DNA of 64,000 nt, from positions 62,001 to 126,000 of the forward strand of contig NZ_BCZB01000004.1 of assembly GCF_001598495.1 (NCBI RefSeq). The letters are read 5' to 3'. Of this stretch, positions 16,483 through 28,102 are shown in pieces. Every line of letters starts with the position of its first letter. Within the stretch, counting starts at the first letter, position 1. The notes under the pieces are model-generated. The model was not told the DNA's origin, ran no database searches, and worked only from the letters and a program-made list of their open reading frames with translations. This stretch comes from Neokomagataea thailandica NBRC 106555. GTDB lineage: Bacteria; Pseudomonadota; Alphaproteobacteria; Acetobacterales; Acetobacteraceae. The translations under genes and the position numbers were made by a program.

Positions 16483-19400
16483 TTAGTATTCGCCGTGGAA
16501 GTAAGACTGAAGCGGTGCAACACTCATGTCATCATCGCGCAGAGCGTCAATGGCGTAGGTTGCGGCACGGGCACCGGCGATGGTGGTGTAGTGCGGAATG
16601 CCCATCGTCAATGCGCCGCGGCGGATGTCAAAGCTGTCACGCGTTGCTTGACCACCTTGTGAGGTGTTGATGACCATTTGCACATCGCCGGAGCGAATGG
16701 AGTCAACGCAGTTCGGGCGCCCTTGCATGACCTTATTGACATGCTTGACGGGGATATTGGCTTCTTCCAAGCGCGCCGCAGTGCCTGAGGTGGCAAGGAT
16801 GGTGAAGCCCATTTCGACGAGTTTGCGTGCAATGGGTTGAACGTGGCGTTTGTCACTGTCACGAACGGAGAGGAACACCGTACCGCTATTGGGCAGTTTT
16901 ACGCCCGCAGCAAGTTGAGACTTTGCAAATGCACGCTCGAAGCTGGAATCCAGCCCCATGACTTCACCGGTGGAGCGCATCTCTGGGCCAAGTACCGTGT
17001 CTGCATTCGCGAAGCGATGGAATGGGAAGACTGCTTCTTTAACCGCTACGTGTGGGGAGACCGCGCCGCCATCCAGTTGGAATTCTGGCAGCTTGGCACC
17101 GGCCATAACGCGTGCACCAATCTTCGCGACAGGAACGCCAGTTGCCTTAGCAACGAACGGCACTGTACGAGATGCGCGTGGGTTTACCTCAAGAACGAAG
17201 ACTTCATCATCCTTAATGGCGTATTGCACGTTCATCAGGCCGCGAATGCCGAGTTCGCGTGCCATAGCTTCGGTTTGTTCGCGCAGCTCGGTGACCAGAG
17301 CGGGTGACAATGTGTAAGGCGGCAAAGAGCAAGCAGAGTCACCAGAGTGAATGCCGGCTTCTTCAATGTGCTCCATCACACCGGCAACATAGACGTTTTC
17401 GCCATCAGCAATGCAGTCTACGTCAGCTTCAATAGCGTCATTGAGGTAGTGGTCCAGCAGGACTGGGCCTGTCGATACTTCTGGGCCAGCTGCGGAGAGA
17501 ACTTCGGTCAGATAGCGCTTGAGGCCAGCGCTGTCATAGACGATTTCCATGGCTCGGCCGCCCAAAACGTAGGATGGGCGCGCAACGACTGGGTAACCGA
17601 CGTCTTCAGCGATTTTCTGCGCTTCGGCCGGGTTATGTGCGATGCCGTTTTTCGGCTGACGCAGGCCCAGCTTACGTAGCATGGCTTGGAAGCGCTCACG
17701 GTCTTCTGCGCGGTCAATCGCATCTGCTGGTGTGCCGAGCAGTGGGATGCCTGCTTCTTCGAGGGCATGGGACAGTTTGAGCGGTGTTTGGCCGCCATAC
17801 TGCACGATGCAGCCGAGGATCTTGCCGCCTTTTTGCTCCGTACGGATAAGCGCGATGACGTCTTCGGCGGTCAGTGGTTCAAAGTACAGACGGTCTGATG
17901 TGTCATAATCCGTCGAAACCGTTTCTGGGTTGCAGTTGACCATGATGGTTTCAAAGCCAGCTTCGCGCAGAGCGTAAGCAGCGTGAACACAGCAATAATC
18001 GAACTCAATGCCTTGACCAATACGGTTCGGGCCGCCGCCGAGAATAACGATTTTATCGCGCGCTGTTGGGCGGCTTTCGCATTCTGGTGTGCCGTATCCG
18101 CCTTCATAGGTGCTGTACAGATAAGGCGTGTCAGACGCGAATTCTGCGGCGCATGTGTCGATGCGGCGGTAAACGGGGGTGACGTCTGCACTTTGGCGCA
18201 GTGTTGCAACGTCAGATGCGCTTTTGCCGCTCAGAACGGCCAAGCGTGCGTCTGAGAAGCCAAGGGCTTTCAGGCGGCGCAGGTTGTATGCGTCGTGTGG
18301 TAGGCCGTTGGCTTCGACGTCACGCTCAGCGGCGATGATGTCTTCAAACTGGCGCAGGAACCATGGCTCAAGGCGAGATGCCTCGTAGACTTCTTCAACG
18401 GTGAGGCCTGCGCGGAGTGCTTGTGCGGCCAGCAAAATACGCTCTGGGCGCGGTTCCGTGAGGGCTGCGCGGAAGGCATCATGGGAGCCATCGCCTGGTG
18501 CTTCGACTGGATCAAGGCCCGTTAGGCCTGTTTCCATGGAGCGCAGGCCCTTTTGGATCGCTTCTGCAAAGGAGCGTCCGACGGACATCGCTTCACCCAC
18601 GGATTTCATGGATGTGGACAGCAGGGCTGGGGAGCCGGGGAACTTTTCGAACGTGAAGCGGGGGATCTTCGCTACGACGTAGTCAATGGTTGGCTCGAAG
18701 CTGGCTGGCGTGGTCCCGGTGATGTCGTTCTTCAACTCATCAAGCGTGTAACCAACGGCCAGCTTGGCCGCGATCTTCGCAATCGGGAAGCCGGTTGCCT
18801 TGGATGCGAGTGCGGACGAGCGGGAGACGCGGGGGTTCATCTCAATGACGACCATGCGGCCATCTTTTGGATTAACGCCGAACTGAACGTTCGAACCGCC
18901 GGTTTCAACGCCGATCTTACGCAGGCAGGCGATGGAGGCATCGCGCATGCGCTGATATTCTTTATCTGTCAGCGTCAGGGCAGGGGCAACGGTGATCGAG
19001 TCACCGGTATGCACGCCCATGGGGTCGATATTCTCAATGGAGCAGATGATGATGCAGTTATCCGCAACGTCACGGACCACTTCCATCTCAAACTCTTTCC
19101 AGCCGAGAACGGATTCTTCAATCAGAACTTCGGTTGTCGGGGACGCATCGAGCCCACCCGTGACGATTTGGTCGAATTCTTCACGGTTATAAGCAATGCC
19201 GCCGCCAGCGCCGCCCATGGTGAAGGATGGACGGATAATGGCTGGAAGACCAACATCCTTAAGAGCTTCACGAGCTTCTTCGATGGTGTGGGCGATGGTT
19301 GAACGCGGGCTTTCAATCCCGATCTCGTCCATAGCTTCACGGAATTGCTGGCGGTCTTCGGCGCGGTCGATGACGTCTGCCTTAGCGCCGATCAATTCAA

Positions 19401-19737
19401 CGCCATGCTTTTCGAGGAAGCCGGAGCGATCCAGGGCCATCGCCGCGTTCAGAGCGGTTTGGCCGCCCATGGTGGGCAGAACAGCGTCGGGCTTTTCCTT
19501 GAGGATGATGCGCTCAACGAATTCTGGTGTGATCGGTTCGATATAGGTTGCGTCTGCCAAGCCCGGATCGGTCATGATCGTTGCGGGGTTGGAGTTGATC
19601 AGGATGACGCGGTAGCCTTCCTCACGCAGGGCTTTACACGCCTGTGCGCCGGAGTAATCGAACTCACAGGCTTGGCCGATAACAATGGGGCCAGCGCCGA
19701 TGATGAGGATGGATTTGATATCTGTCCGTTTAGGCAT
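16483..19737 (-). CDS. carB: Carbamoyl-phosphate synthase large subunit
   Basis: 1084-aa synthetase making carbamoyl phosphate for arginine and pyrimidines from bicarbonate, ammonia (from CarA) and two ATP. Two homologous halves, each with an ATP-grasp fold, are visible: the N-terminal half starts [20 protein letters not shown] and the second has the matching [19 protein letters not shown]. The C-terminal about 140 residues form the MGS-like allosteric domain. Full family length. It follows carA by 3 nt. Confidence 0.98.
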   Translation of the reverse strand: MPKRTDIKSILIIGAGPIVIGQACEFDYSGAQACKALREEGYRVILINSNPATIMTDPGLADATYIEPITPEFVERIILKEKPDAVLPTMGGQTALNAAMALDRSGFLEKHGVELIGAKADVIDRAEDRQQFREAMDEIGIESPRSTIAHTIEEAREALKDVGLPAIIRPSFTMGGAGGGIAYNREEFDQIVTGGLDASPTTEVLIEESVLGWKEFEMEVVRDVADNCIIICSIENIDPMGVHTGDSITVAPALTLTDKEYQRMRDASIACLRKIGVETGGSNVQFGVNPKDGRMVVIEMNPRVSRSSALASKATGFPIAKIAAKLAVGYTLDELKNDITGTTPASFEPTIDYVVAKIPRFTFEKFPGSPALLSTSMKSVGEAMSVGRSFAEAIQKGLRSMETGLTGLDPVEAPGDGSHDAFRAALTEPRPERILLAAQALRAGLTVEEVYEASRLEPWFLRQFEDIIAAERDVEANGLPHDAYNLRRLKALGFSDARLAVLSGKSASDVATLRQSADVTPVYRRIDTCAAEFASDTPYLYSTYEGGYGTPECESRPTARDKIVILGGGPNRIGQGIEFDYCCVHAAYALREAGFETIMVNCNPETVSTDYDTSDRLYFEPLTAEDVIALIRTEQKGGKILGCIVQYGGQTPLKLSHALEEAGIPLLGTPADAIDRAEDRERFQAMLRKLGLRQPKNGIAHNPAEAQKIAEDVGYPVVARPSYVLGGRAMEIVYDSAGLKRYLTEVLSAAGPEVSTGPVLLDHYLNDAIEADVDCIADGENVYVAGVMEHIEEAGIHSGDSACSLPPYTLSPALVTELREQTEAMARELGIRGLMNVQYAIKDDEVFVLEVNPRASRTVPFVAKATGVPVAKIGARVMAGAKLPEFQLDGGAVSPHVAVKEAVFPFHRFANADTVLGPEMRSTGEVMGLDSSFERAFAKSQLAAGVKLPNSGTVFLSVRDSDKRHVQPIARKLVEMGFTILATSGTAARLEEANIPVKHVNKVMQGRPNCVDSIRSGDVQMVINTSQGGQATRDSFDIRRGALTMGIPHYTTIAGARAATYAIDALRDDDMSVAPLQSYFHGEY

Positions 19738-19740
19738 GGC

Positions 19741-21147
19741 TCAAGCCTCCTTGCTGGCGGCGTTCTGGGTGGCGCGACGGTCCATGACCGCAACGAAACG
19801 TTCGAAGAGGTAGAAACTGTCAGACGGGCCGGGGCTGGCTTCTGGGTGGTACTGCACCGAGAAGGCGTCTTTCGTGGTGGACGCAATGCCTTCGTTAGAG
19901 CCGTCAAACAGGCTGGTATGTGTGACTTTAACGTCTGCGGGCAGCGATTTTTCATCCACTGCGAATCCGTGGTTCTGGCTTGTGATTTCGACCTTGCCGG
20001 TGGTCAGGTCTTTTACGGGTTGGTTAGCGCCACGATGGCCGCGATCCAGTTTGTATGTTTTGCCGCCAAGGGCTTGTGCCAGCAACTGATGGCCTAAGCA
20101 GATACCAAAGACAGGGACGTTCGCGTCCAAAACGGCGCGAATGGCCGGGACGGCGTAAGTGCCTGTGGCTGCCGGGTCACCGGGGCCATTGGAGAGGAAC
20201 ACACCTTCAGGGGCGAGTTCGAGAATTTCAGCGCCTGTTGCTGTCGCAGGCAGGACGGTCACGTCACAGCCGGCGGTGACGAGGCAACGGAGAATGTTGT
20301 CCTTAGCGCCGTAATCAAGCGCGACAACGCGGCGGCGGTTTTGTGTGCGCTCTGGACGGTTATTTTCCCAAACGCCTTGGGTCCAGCTACGCTTGGGGCG
20401 TGTGACCTCTTTTGCGAGGTCCATGCCTTCAAGGCCGGGCCAGCTTTTCGCGCTGTTCAGGAGAGCGGTAGTGTCGATCTGTCCATTCTCTGGGAAGGCC
20501 AGAATGGCCGTTTGAGGGCCTTTTTCACGAAGGATGCGTGTGATGGCACGCGTATCGATACCGCTAATGCCAGGACGGTTTTGTGTTTTGAGCCACGCGC
20601 TAAAGGGAGCGTGGGAGCGCCAGTTGGCTGGGGTCGTAATGTCTTCTTTAACGACGGCGCCAAGGGCCGCCATAGCGGCAGCTTCATCATCATCGGTATT
20701 GGTGCCGACATTCCCGATATGTGGGAATGTGAAGGTGACGATTTGCCCAGCAAAAGAAGGGTCCGTCAGGGTTTCTTGATAGCCCGTCATGCCGGTGGAG
20801 AAGCAGAGTTCACCAACGGAGCCATCGGAATAAGCGCCGAATCCGCGTCCCCAAAGGATGGTGCCATCCGCAAGGACAAGGGCGGCGTTTGCGCCGGGAG
20901 GGGCGGTGTTGGTCATGTCCATTTCCTTTGGAGTGGCGGTGGGAGGGTTAATATCGGTGAGATCTTGCACGGTAATGCCGGGGACGAGCAACAGGGCAGG
21001 CCAGTGCTTGGTGGGGACAGTGCGTGACTGACGCCATTTGCGCACGGCTTCCAGTCCGACGCCGGTGAGAGACGCTATTTTGTCTGCTCCGCCAGCTTTG
21101 TCGATAATGGTGTCGATGTCCATGTTGCGGACGTCTCCGGTTTTCAT
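19741..21147 (-). CDS. carA: Carbamoyl-phosphate synthase small subunit with N-terminal HTH-like extension
   Basis: 468 aa. From about residue 78 on it is a normal CarA: the N-terminal domain (ALVLADGTILWGRGFG), then a class I glutamine amidotransferase with the nucleophile in FGICLGHQLLAQALGG and the His/Glu pair in YHPEASPGP. Residues 9-66 are extra and resemble a short helix-turn-helix (DKIASLTGVGLEAVRKWRQS). There is no stop between the two parts. An AAGGA sequence lies 7 nt before the internal ATG of residue 78 (plus-strand 20914-20916), so both fused and short forms could be made. Confidence 0.93.
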   Translation of the reverse strand: MKTGDVRNMDIDTIIDKAGGADKIASLTGVGLEAVRKWRQSRTVPTKHWPALLLVPGITVQDLTDINPPTATPKEMDMTNTAPPGANAALVLADGTILWGRGFGAYSDGSVGELCFSTGMTGYQETLTDPSFAGQIVTFTFPHIGNVGTNTDDDEAAAMAALGAVVKEDITTPANWRSHAPFSAWLKTQNRPGISGIDTRAITRILREKGPQTAILAFPENGQIDTTALLNSAKSWPGLEGMDLAKEVTRPKRSWTQGVWENNRPERTQNRRRVVALDYGAKDNILRCLVTAGCDVTVLPATATGAEILELAPEGVFLSNGPGDPAATGTYAVPAIRAVLDANVPVFGICLGHQLLAQALGGKTYKLDRGHRGANQPVKDLTTGKVEITSQNHGFAVDEKSLPADVKVTHTSLFDGSNEGIASTTKDAFSVQYHPEASPGPSDSFYLFERFVAVMDRRATQNAASKEA

Positions 21148-21334
21148 CGGTTGGGATGCTCTACATAGAGCGGATGGAGGTGTTTGGGAAGTTTTTTCCC
21201 ACTCAAAATTTTCAGCAAATGGGGTGGGAAATTTTTTCTCTTTAAGGGTGTGTCGTTGTTGTCGCAGGTATTTTGTGCGAGTTCAGGGGCATAGCGTTCC
21301 GCATGGCTGCGGAATGATAAGATAAAGGAATGAG

Positions 21335-21793
21335 ATGATGGCGCTGCGTACGCAAATTATGAATGATCTGAAGGCTGCTATGAAGGCTGGTCAGTCCGAC
21401 AAAGTGGCGCAGATCCGTGGGATTACGGCAAAGCTGAAAGATCTGGACGTTAATGCACGCGCGAAGGGTGGTGACGTATCTGAAGCCGAGATCATTGCGA
21501 CGCTGCGTTCTATGATTAAGTCACGCATTGAAGCTGCTGCGCTGTACCGTAAGGGTGACCGTCCGGAATTGGCGGAGAAGGAAGAGGGTGAGATCGCAAC
21601 CATTCAAGCTTATTTGCCTCCTGCGTTGGATGAGGCGGCTTTAACGGCTGCACTGGAAGAGGCTGTGGCGGAAGTCGGTGCGACGAGCATGAAGGATATG
21701 GGGAAGGTTATGGGTGTCTTGAAGGCACGTTTTGGCGCGGAATTGGATCCTGCTGTGGCAAGTGGCAAGGTGAAGGCGCGTTTATCCGCCTAA
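21335..21793 (+). CDS. yqeY: GatB/YqeY family protein
   Basis: 152-aa protein related to the C-terminal tRNA-binding region of GatB. It has the family's N-terminal [16 protein letters not shown] segment and the C-terminal [14 protein letters not shown] motif. YqeY is found before dnaG-rpoD in many Alphaproteobacteria; its role is unclear, possibly in tRNA amidation. AAAGGAA precedes two adjacent ATG codons (21335 and 21338); either could be used. Confidence 0.93.
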   Translation: MMALRTQIMNDLKAAMKAGQSDKVAQIRGITAKLKDLDVNARAKGGDVSEAEIIATLRSMIKSRIEAAALYRKGDRPELAEKEEGEIATIQAYLPPALDEAALTAALEEAVAEVGATSMKDMGKVMGVLKARFGAELDPAVASGKVKARLSA

Positions 21794-21847
21794 GGTTTTT
21801 ATAAAATACTGGCATTCTTTGCCTTCTGTTAAGAAAGTTTCGCTTAG

Positions 21848-21895
21848 GCTCCCGAGAATTATCAAGCGGCTACTCTGTCCGCCTCGGGGGCTTTT
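21848..21895 (+). terminator. Hairpin in front of the chemoreceptor gene
   Basis: 9-bp stem (21848-21856 with 21883-21891) with a long 26-nt loop, followed by four T residues. It could end yqeY, but the right arm also contains the only G-rich ribosome-binding-like sequence for the gene starting at 21900, so it may control that gene's translation instead. Confidence 0.4.
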
Positions 21896-21899
21896 GACG

Positions 21900-23384
21900 A
21901 TGTTAACGTGGTTTAAAAACGATGCGCCAATTCGGCGTAAAATGTGGATTTTTATAAGTTTATTGCTGGTGATCTCGTCTGTGCATTTTGTTGGCGTGGA
22001 GATTTTGCAGGCTGTTTTTTTTCAGGGGCGTTCTGCTGAATTATGGGTTCAGTGCGTAGGGCTGCTTGTGCAATGGGCGCTGGGCCTCTTGGTCGGTTAT
22101 TATACAATCTGTGTCGTGTCAGCGCCGCTCGAAAAAGTGACGCGCCTATTTTCGGATGGGGGGGTTAGTTCTGCGGACTTTGAACTGGCAGAATTGGCGA
22201 GGCAGAAGGATTGTGCCGGGCGTTTAGCATCATCGTTACAGTTTGCTCTAAAAATACAAGAAGAGAAGTCGGCTTTGGAGGAGCAGGCTGCGCAGGAATC
22301 TGAGGTGGCGCGTAATACAGAGCAGAAACTCATGATCGAGAGTGAACGTCTGCGGAGTTTGCAAGACAGTATTATCGATGAAATTTGCGTGGGTATTTCA
22401 TTGGTTGCAAAAGGCGATTTAACCTTTCTCTTTGAAAAGCCTTTTGAGGGTCGTTTTGAAGGGTTCCGCGTGAGTTTTAACCAGATGGTGAAGGCTCTTT
22501 CAAAAACGACGCAGAATATCTCATCTGCGAGCGCTATGATTGCCAGTGGTACGGCCCAAATTTCGGTGGCATCAGATGATTTGGCTGTACGAACAGCAAA
22601 GCAGGCCCAGAGTTTGGCCGATGCAGCCGCCACTATTAATGACATTACAACAACAGTGCAGCAAACAGCGACGGCCTCAGTGGAGGCGCGGAAGGTGGCC
22701 TTGGACGCGAATGTTCACGTGTCCGAGGTGTCTCAAACAATGCGGACAGCGAATCAGGCGATGGGGGAATTGAGGACATCGTCTCGGCAGATTGAGTCTA
22801 TTATTGGTTTGATTGAAGAGATGGCATTTCAAACAAATTTATTGGCGTTGAATGCCGGGATTGAGGCGGCCCGTGCCGGTGAAGCGGGACGAGGGTTTAA
22901 TGTTGTTGCTGTAGAAATTCGGGCGCTCGCACAGCGTTCAACGCAGTCCGCACGGGAAATACAAGAAATCATCGGTGCGTCTGTGCGCCAGATGGAAGAG
23001 GGGGTGGATTTGGTGGGGCGTGCTGATGGAGCAATGCATGTTATTAATCAGCATGTGGACGGCATTTCGAGTGTTTTAGGCGATATTGCAAAGGCCACAG
23101 CGAGTGAGGCGGAAAGTCTGGGGGATATCAATGTTGTGATTCGGGATATGGACCAAATGACGCAGCATAATGCGGCGATGGTCGAGGAAGTCACAACAGC
23201 ATGCCGTAATTTGAAGCAAGAGGCAGCAGATTTAAACCATGAAGCCGGGCGTTTTAAATTTAATCATCATGACGAGCCTCGCATAGAGACGCGTAAGGGG
23301 GAAGAGGATGACGCCTATCATCGTCTCACGCGTGATTTAACAACGTCTGATGATGGGTGGGAAGATTTTGCGCGTGTGAGTTAG
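21900..23384 (+). CDS. Methyl-accepting chemotaxis protein without a periplasmic domain
   Basis: 494 aa. Two membrane helices (about 15-33 and 50-73) are separated by only about 16 residues, so no periplasmic sensor fits. A cytoplasmic linker (about 80-240) is followed by the signalling hairpin, whose tip [20 protein letters not shown] (about 305-324) is the hallmark of MCPs. The C-terminus lacks a CheR-binding NWETF-type tail. The ATG at 21900 is preferred over an upstream TTG lacking support. No che gene is adjacent; it sits between the normally linked yqeY and dnaG. Confidence 0.9.
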   Translation: MLTWFKNDAPIRRKMWIFISLLLVISSVHFVGVEILQAVFFQGRSAELWVQCVGLLVQWALGLLVGYYTICVVSAPLEKVTRLFSDGGVSSADFELAELARQKDCAGRLASSLQFALKIQEEKSALEEQAAQESEVARNTEQKLMIESERLRSLQDSIIDEICVGISLVAKGDLTFLFEKPFEGRFEGFRVSFNQMVKALSKTTQNISSASAMIASGTAQISVASDDLAVRTAKQAQSLADAAATINDITTTVQQTATASVEARKVALDANVHVSEVSQTMRTANQAMGELRTSSRQIESIIGLIEEMAFQTNLLALNAGIEAARAGEAGRGFNVVAVEIRALAQRSTQSAREIQEIIGASVRQMEEGVDLVGRADGAMHVINQHVDGISSVLGDIAKATASEAESLGDINVVIRDMDQMTQHNAAMVEEVTTACRNLKQEAADLNHEAGRFKFNHHDEPRIETRKGEEDDAYHRLTRDLTTSDDGWEDFARVS

Positions 23385-23493
23385 CGCTCTGTGAATGGCC
23401 GAGGGGTATTGCAAAATACGCCGCCCGTATAACATCTAAGGGCGCGCTTGAGGGGCGTTATGGGAATGTCTTGAGGAGTGGTGGTTTGTAATT

Positions 23494-25323
23494 ATGGCGT
23501 TTGATACAGCCTTCCTTGATGAAATTCGGAACAGGACACCGCTCGCCTCTCTGATTGGACGGCGTCATAAGCTGGTTCGTTCAGGTCGGAATTGGAAAAT
23601 TTGTTGCCCCTTTCACGGTGAGAAAACACCATCCTTCTATGTGTATGATGATCACTTCCATTGCTTTGGATGTGGTGCGCATGGGGATGCCATCACGTTT
23701 GTGATGCAAAGTGAGGGGCGTAGCTTTCCTGAGGCTGTAGAGCAATTAGCCGGTGAAGCTGGGCTGGAGGTGCCGAAGCAGGACATCCAACAGCAGCAGC
23801 GCGCTCAAGAGGCCAAATCTCTCACGGAAGTGCTGGATTTGGTCCAAGCGTCTTATCGCCGGCGTTTGTATCAAGCGGAGGGGCGGCGGGGCTTGGAGTA
23901 TCTTCGAAAGCGCGGGCTGTCGGATGATACGATTGAGCGTTTTGGGCTTGGATGGTCTGGCGATGGACGCAACTTGGTGGATGAATTGCGCCCGTATAAC
24001 GTGACGGCTGATATGTTGGTGCGGTCTGGTGTGTTGCGGAGTGATGAGCAGGGGCGGCCGCAGGGAGAGCTGTTTTTTAATCGTGTGACCTTCCCGATAC
24101 GCGATCGGCGTGGGCGTTTAGTTTCCTTTGGTGGCCGTACGCTGGGAGATGGGCAGCCCAAATACCTCAATGGCCCGGAAACGGCGCTCTTTTCAAAGCG
24201 GCGTATGCTGTACAACGTCGATTATGCGCGTGAAGCCGTGCACCGTGGTGAAGAATTGATCGTTGTTGAAGGGTATATGGATGTCATCGCCCTAGATCAG
24301 GCAGGTTTCCATGGTGGGGTGGCGCCGCTTGGGACCGCGTTGGGTGATGAGCAATTTATGCTCTTATGGCGCATGGCAGCCTCTCCGATTTTGTGCTTGG
24401 ACGGTGACGCAGCAGGGGCTCGTGCGGCGTTGCGTTCCTGCGAAGTGGCTTTGCCCTTATTGACGCCAGAGAGGCGGGTGCGCTTTTGCCGTTTGGAGGC
24501 AAAAGATGATCCCGATAGTTTGATTCGTCGCGCTGGAGCGGCGGCGATGCAGCATGCTTTGGATGGCGCAACGTCTTTAGCGGAAGAGTTGTTTAATTTG
24601 TTGGTTGGGGGGATGAGCTCTCCCGGGCCAGATGAACGTGCCGCACTGCGTGAACGTTTGGTTGCTCTCTCTCAGCTTATTCCAGATCGTAGCTTGGCCA
24701 GCGAGTATCGTAGCACATTATTGGATATGTTCTTTGCGCAGTTCCGGCGGCGTGGAGGCAAGGCGTCTGCGCCGGGGCAAAGAGCGCTAGTTTCATCTGC
24801 GGGACAGCATGTGGTGCCTGGTGGGGATCAGCGTTTGCGTTTGTTGACGGCGCTTGTGCTGCGATACCCGAACATTTTGCCGGACATTGAGCAGGCTTAT
24901 AGCGGGCTTGAACTACCTTCAGATTTGGAGGAAATGCGGGCGGCGTTGTTTGACTGGATCTCACAAGATGATGGTGCGTTAACGCATGAGCGCTGTTTGC
25001 AAGGGCTGAAGCGGCATGGTTTAGAGCGCGCAGCGCGAGAGCTTTTGGCGCAAAATGGTGTGCGTGCGCGACAGAATCAAAGACCCGGTACTGAGGGGGA
25101 AGACCTCGTGCATGAAGAAATTATTGAGCGTTGGTGGCATTTTTATGGGTTTTTGAACTTTGAGGCCTTTGAAAAAGCTGTCACGCATGACATTGAAGCT
25201 GCGATTCGTTCAGCATATGCTGAAAACAGTGAAACCGGTGGGACTTTCCCTACGAAGTTACTGGCACGAATGCGAATTTTGGATGCATTGCGCCGTGGAG
25301 AGGTCCCTGAGGCTCATGATTGA
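23494..25323 (+). CDS. dnaG: DNA primase DnaG
   Basis: 609-aa primase that makes RNA primers at the replication fork. The N-terminal zinc-binding CHC2 domain shows C38, H41, C57 and C60. The TOPRIM catalytic core contains IVVEGYMDVIALDQAG and CLDGDAAGARAA. A C-terminal helicase-binding domain follows. Length and domain order are normal. It precedes rpoD as in most proteobacteria. Confidence 0.97.
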   Translation: MAFDTAFLDEIRNRTPLASLIGRRHKLVRSGRNWKICCPFHGEKTPSFYVYDDHFHCFGCGAHGDAITFVMQSEGRSFPEAVEQLAGEAGLEVPKQDIQQQQRAQEAKSLTEVLDLVQASYRRRLYQAEGRRGLEYLRKRGLSDDTIERFGLGWSGDGRNLVDELRPYNVTADMLVRSGVLRSDEQGRPQGELFFNRVTFPIRDRRGRLVSFGGRTLGDGQPKYLNGPETALFSKRRMLYNVDYAREAVHRGEELIVVEGYMDVIALDQAGFHGGVAPLGTALGDEQFMLLWRMAASPILCLDGDAAGARAALRSCEVALPLLTPERRVRFCRLEAKDDPDSLIRRAGAAAMQHALDGATSLAEELFNLLVGGMSSPGPDERAALRERLVALSQLIPDRSLASEYRSTLLDMFFAQFRRRGGKASAPGQRALVSSAGQHVVPGGDQRLRLLTALVLRYPNILPDIEQAYSGLELPSDLEEMRAALFDWISQDDGALTHERCLQGLKRHGLERAARELLAQNGVRARQNQRPGTEGEDLVHEEIIERWWHFYGFLNFEAFEKAVTHDIEAAIRSAYAENSETGGTFPTKLLARMRILDALRRGEVPEAHD

Positions 25324-25431
25324 GATGTGATTTAGTTTTTCTTTTGTAAGTTAATCTTGACTTTAGGCGCGTGATCGACCACCTGCACGCTGCCGAATTG
25401 CTTGCAGGCGGTGGGTTTGACGGAGAGACGC

Positions 25432-27381
25432 ATGGCGACGAAAACAGCCTCGAATACGGAACGGAACGCGCAGGAGCAGGAAGGCGATGCTACGCTTCTG
25501 GATACGCAGTCCGCAGCCGTTAAGCGGCTGATCGCCAAAGGGCGTGAACGCGGGCATATTACTTTTGACGAACTGAATGCGGTTCTGCCGCAGGACCAGA
25601 TGTCTTCAGAGCAGATTGAAGACGTTATGGCTGCGCTGTCAGAGTTGGGTATTCAAGTTCTGGATGCAGAAGAGCAGGAAGAGACGGAAACGGCTCGTAC
25701 TGAAGCTGCGGAAACCGAAGAAGAGACATCTGACGAGCCGCAAGGCGGTAATGTCGATGCGGAAGCAGCGAGCCGTACCGATGATCCGGTGCGGATGTAT
25801 TTGCGTGAGATGGGCACGGTTGAGCTACTCTCCCGCGAAGGCGAAATTGCGATTGCTAAGCGCATTGAAGCTGGCCGTGATGAAATGATTGGCGGGCTGT
25901 GCGAAAGCCCGTTGACCATTCGTGCGATCATTTCATGGCATGATTGCCTGAAAAATGGCGAGATGCTTCTGCGCGATATCGTCGATCTTGAAGCCAGTCA
26001 GGCTGGTGGTCCCGGCCCTGAAGTGGAAGAGGGTGAAGAAGGCGAGGAAGCTGCAGAGGACGAAGCGCCAGAGAATGAGGGTGAAGAAGGCGAGCAGCAG
26101 GAAGGCAGTGGCCTGTCTTTGTCCGCGCTTGAAGAGAAGCTTCGCCCGGAAATTCTTGAGCGTTTTGAGCTGATCGGGCCGCTTTATGAGAAGCTACGCA
26201 CCATTCAGGTGCGCCGCCTAGAAGCTTTGGAAGCTGGAGCGGAGCAGTCCGTTGATGCTGAGCAAAGCTATGAAGTACTGCGGAGTGAGTTGGTCAGCAT
26301 TGTTGAGCAGGTTCATCTGCACAATAATCGTATTGAAGAACTGGTCGCGCAGATTAAGCTGCACGTTCAGCGTTTGAACAGCATCGAAGGGCGGATGTTG
26401 CGCCTTGCGGAAAGCTGCAAAATTTCACGTGATGACTTCTTGTTGAAGTACCGTAACCGTGAAATGGACCCAACATGGATTGAATTCATCAGCAAGTTGC
26501 CCGGTAAGGGCTGGAAAACGCTGACGACGAAGCATGTTGCGTCGCTTGAGCACCTGCGGAACGAACTGGCGACTTTGCTGCATGAGACGGGTTTGCCGGT
26601 TGGTGAGTTCCGTCGTGTTTATGCCACGATTTCACGTGGTGAGCGTGATTCTACGCGTGCTAAGAAGGAAATGATTGAGGCCAATCTGCGTCTCGTTATT
26701 TCGATTGCGAAGAAGTACACGAACCGTGGTTTGCAATTCTTGGATCTGATTCAAGAAGGTAATATCGGCTTGATGAAAGCCGTTGATAAGTTTGAGTATC
26801 GCCGCGGTTATAAATTCTCCACCTATGCGACGTGGTGGATCCGTCAGGCCATTACACGCTCTATTGCCGATCAGGCGAAGACGATCCGTATTCCGGTGCA
26901 TATGATCGAAACGATCAACAAGCTGGTTCGTACGTCACGCCAGATGTTGCATGAGATCGGGCGTGAGCCTGCTCCGGAAGAACTGGCTGAAAAGCTGGGT
27001 ATGCCGCTTGAAAAGGTCCGTAAGGTTCTCAAGATTGCGAAAGAGCCAATCTCTCTCGAAACGCCGATTGGTGACGAGGAAGATAGCCATCTTGGTGATT
27101 TCATTGAGGATAAAACGGCTATTATTCCGTTGGATGCCGCGATTCAGACCAACCTACGTGAAGCGACAACGCGTGTTTTGGCATCGTTGACGCCGCGTGA
27201 AGAGCGTGTGCTGCGTATGCGCTTTGGTATCGGTATGAATACGGACCATACGTTGGAAGAAGTTGGTCAGCAGTTTAACGTGACCCGTGAGCGTATTCGT
27301 CAGATTGAGGCAAAGGCACTTCGTAAGTTGAAGCACCCAAGCCGTAGCCGCAAGCTGCGCTCCTTCCTTGACGATAATTGA
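25432..27381 (+). CDS. rpoD: Primary sigma factor RpoD (sigma-70)
   Basis: 649-aa housekeeping sigma factor. Region 1.1 ([20 protein letters not shown]) is at the N-terminus; a non-conserved region with an extremely acidic stretch lies at about 200-230; region 2 has [20 protein letters not shown] and the -10 recognition segment [16 protein letters not shown]; region 4 has the -35 binding helix [20 protein letters not shown]. The ATG at 25432 has GGAGAG 4 nt upstream and is preferred over the in-frame start 30 nt earlier. Confidence 0.97.
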   Translation: MATKTASNTERNAQEQEGDATLLDTQSAAVKRLIAKGRERGHITFDELNAVLPQDQMSSEQIEDVMAALSELGIQVLDAEEQEETETARTEAAETEEETSDEPQGGNVDAEAASRTDDPVRMYLREMGTVELLSREGEIAIAKRIEAGRDEMIGGLCESPLTIRAIISWHDCLKNGEMLLRDIVDLEASQAGGPGPEVEEGEEGEEAAEDEAPENEGEEGEQQEGSGLSLSALEEKLRPEILERFELIGPLYEKLRTIQVRRLEALEAGAEQSVDAEQSYEVLRSELVSIVEQVHLHNNRIEELVAQIKLHVQRLNSIEGRMLRLAESCKISRDDFLLKYRNREMDPTWIEFISKLPGKGWKTLTTKHVASLEHLRNELATLLHETGLPVGEFRRVYATISRGERDSTRAKKEMIEANLRLVISIAKKYTNRGLQFLDLIQEGNIGLMKAVDKFEYRRGYKFSTYATWWIRQAITRSIADQAKTIRIPVHMIETINKLVRTSRQMLHEIGREPAPEELAEKLGMPLEKVRKVLKIAKEPISLETPIGDEEDSHLGDFIEDKTAIIPLDAAIQTNLREATTRVLASLTPREERVLRMRFGIGMNTDHTLEEVGQQFNVTRERIRQIEAKALRKLKHPSRSRKLRSFLDDN

Positions 27382-27383
27382 TC

Positions 27384-27968
27384 ATGACGTATTGGCTGCG
27401 TGCATGCGGACCATCGGTTCGCTTGGATGTGGATGTTACGTTTCTTGAGTTGATACGAGGTGACACGGATGTGTCGCCTCTCCCAGAGGGGCTGGCCTTA
27501 ACGAGGCTGGCCCCTTCTGCTTTGGAGTTGTATCGGCGGCTCTATGCTGCAGTGGGCGGCGATTACTGCTGGTGGATGCGCCGTAAAATGCCTGATGATG
27601 CGTTGTCTAGGCTTTTGCGGGAGAGCGAGCGTTCAGTCATGGTGCTGCACGATCAGCAGGGGGCACCTTTGGGGTTTTATGAGTTGGACCTCAGTCATCC
27701 TCATAGGGGGGAGTTGGCGTATTTTGGCTTGTTACCTTGTGCGATAGGGCGGGGTCTCGGCCGTTTTTTGTTGGAGCGTGCAATAGCGCATGCTTTTTCT
27801 GCGGGCATTTCTCGGTTGGGGGTTAATACGTGTACGCTTGATCATCCGCGTGCATTGCCGAACTATCAGCGGGCAGGCTTTTGTGTGACCCGCGTTGTCC
27901 GTGAGCAGTGGGATGTGCCGGTTGAGTTTCTCCCGGTTCGTCTCAATGAAAGGCAATGCGCTCTTTGA
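27384..27968 (+). CDS. GNAT family N-acetyltransferase
   Basis: 194-aa acetyltransferase. The acetyl-CoA binding motif is AIGRGLGRFLLERAIAHAF, followed by a conserved VNTCTLDHPRALPNYQRAGF segment. The start ATG is 3 nt after the rpoD stop, so it may be co-expressed with the sigma factor. The acceptor is unknown. Not RimI-like by eye; the C-terminal part contains EQWDVP. Confidence 0.85.
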   Translation: MTYWLRACGPSVRLDVDVTFLELIRGDTDVSPLPEGLALTRLAPSALELYRRLYAAVGGDYCWWMRRKMPDDALSRLLRESERSVMVLHDQQGAPLGFYELDLSHPHRGELAYFGLLPCAIGRGLGRFLLERAIAHAFSAGISRLGVNTCTLDHPRALPNYQRAGFCVTRVVREQWDVPVEFLPVRLNERQCAL

Positions 27969-28102
27969 GGAGCAAAAGCGATTCGTTCTTGCTTTTCAGG
28001 ATGGAATATGGTTTGTGCCGTTCTTCCCTGCTGGGCGATGTGGCGTCGCGCCGGCTATACCTGTGCTCCAATCATTAAGGTTTTTTACCTGCATGACAGG
28101 GC

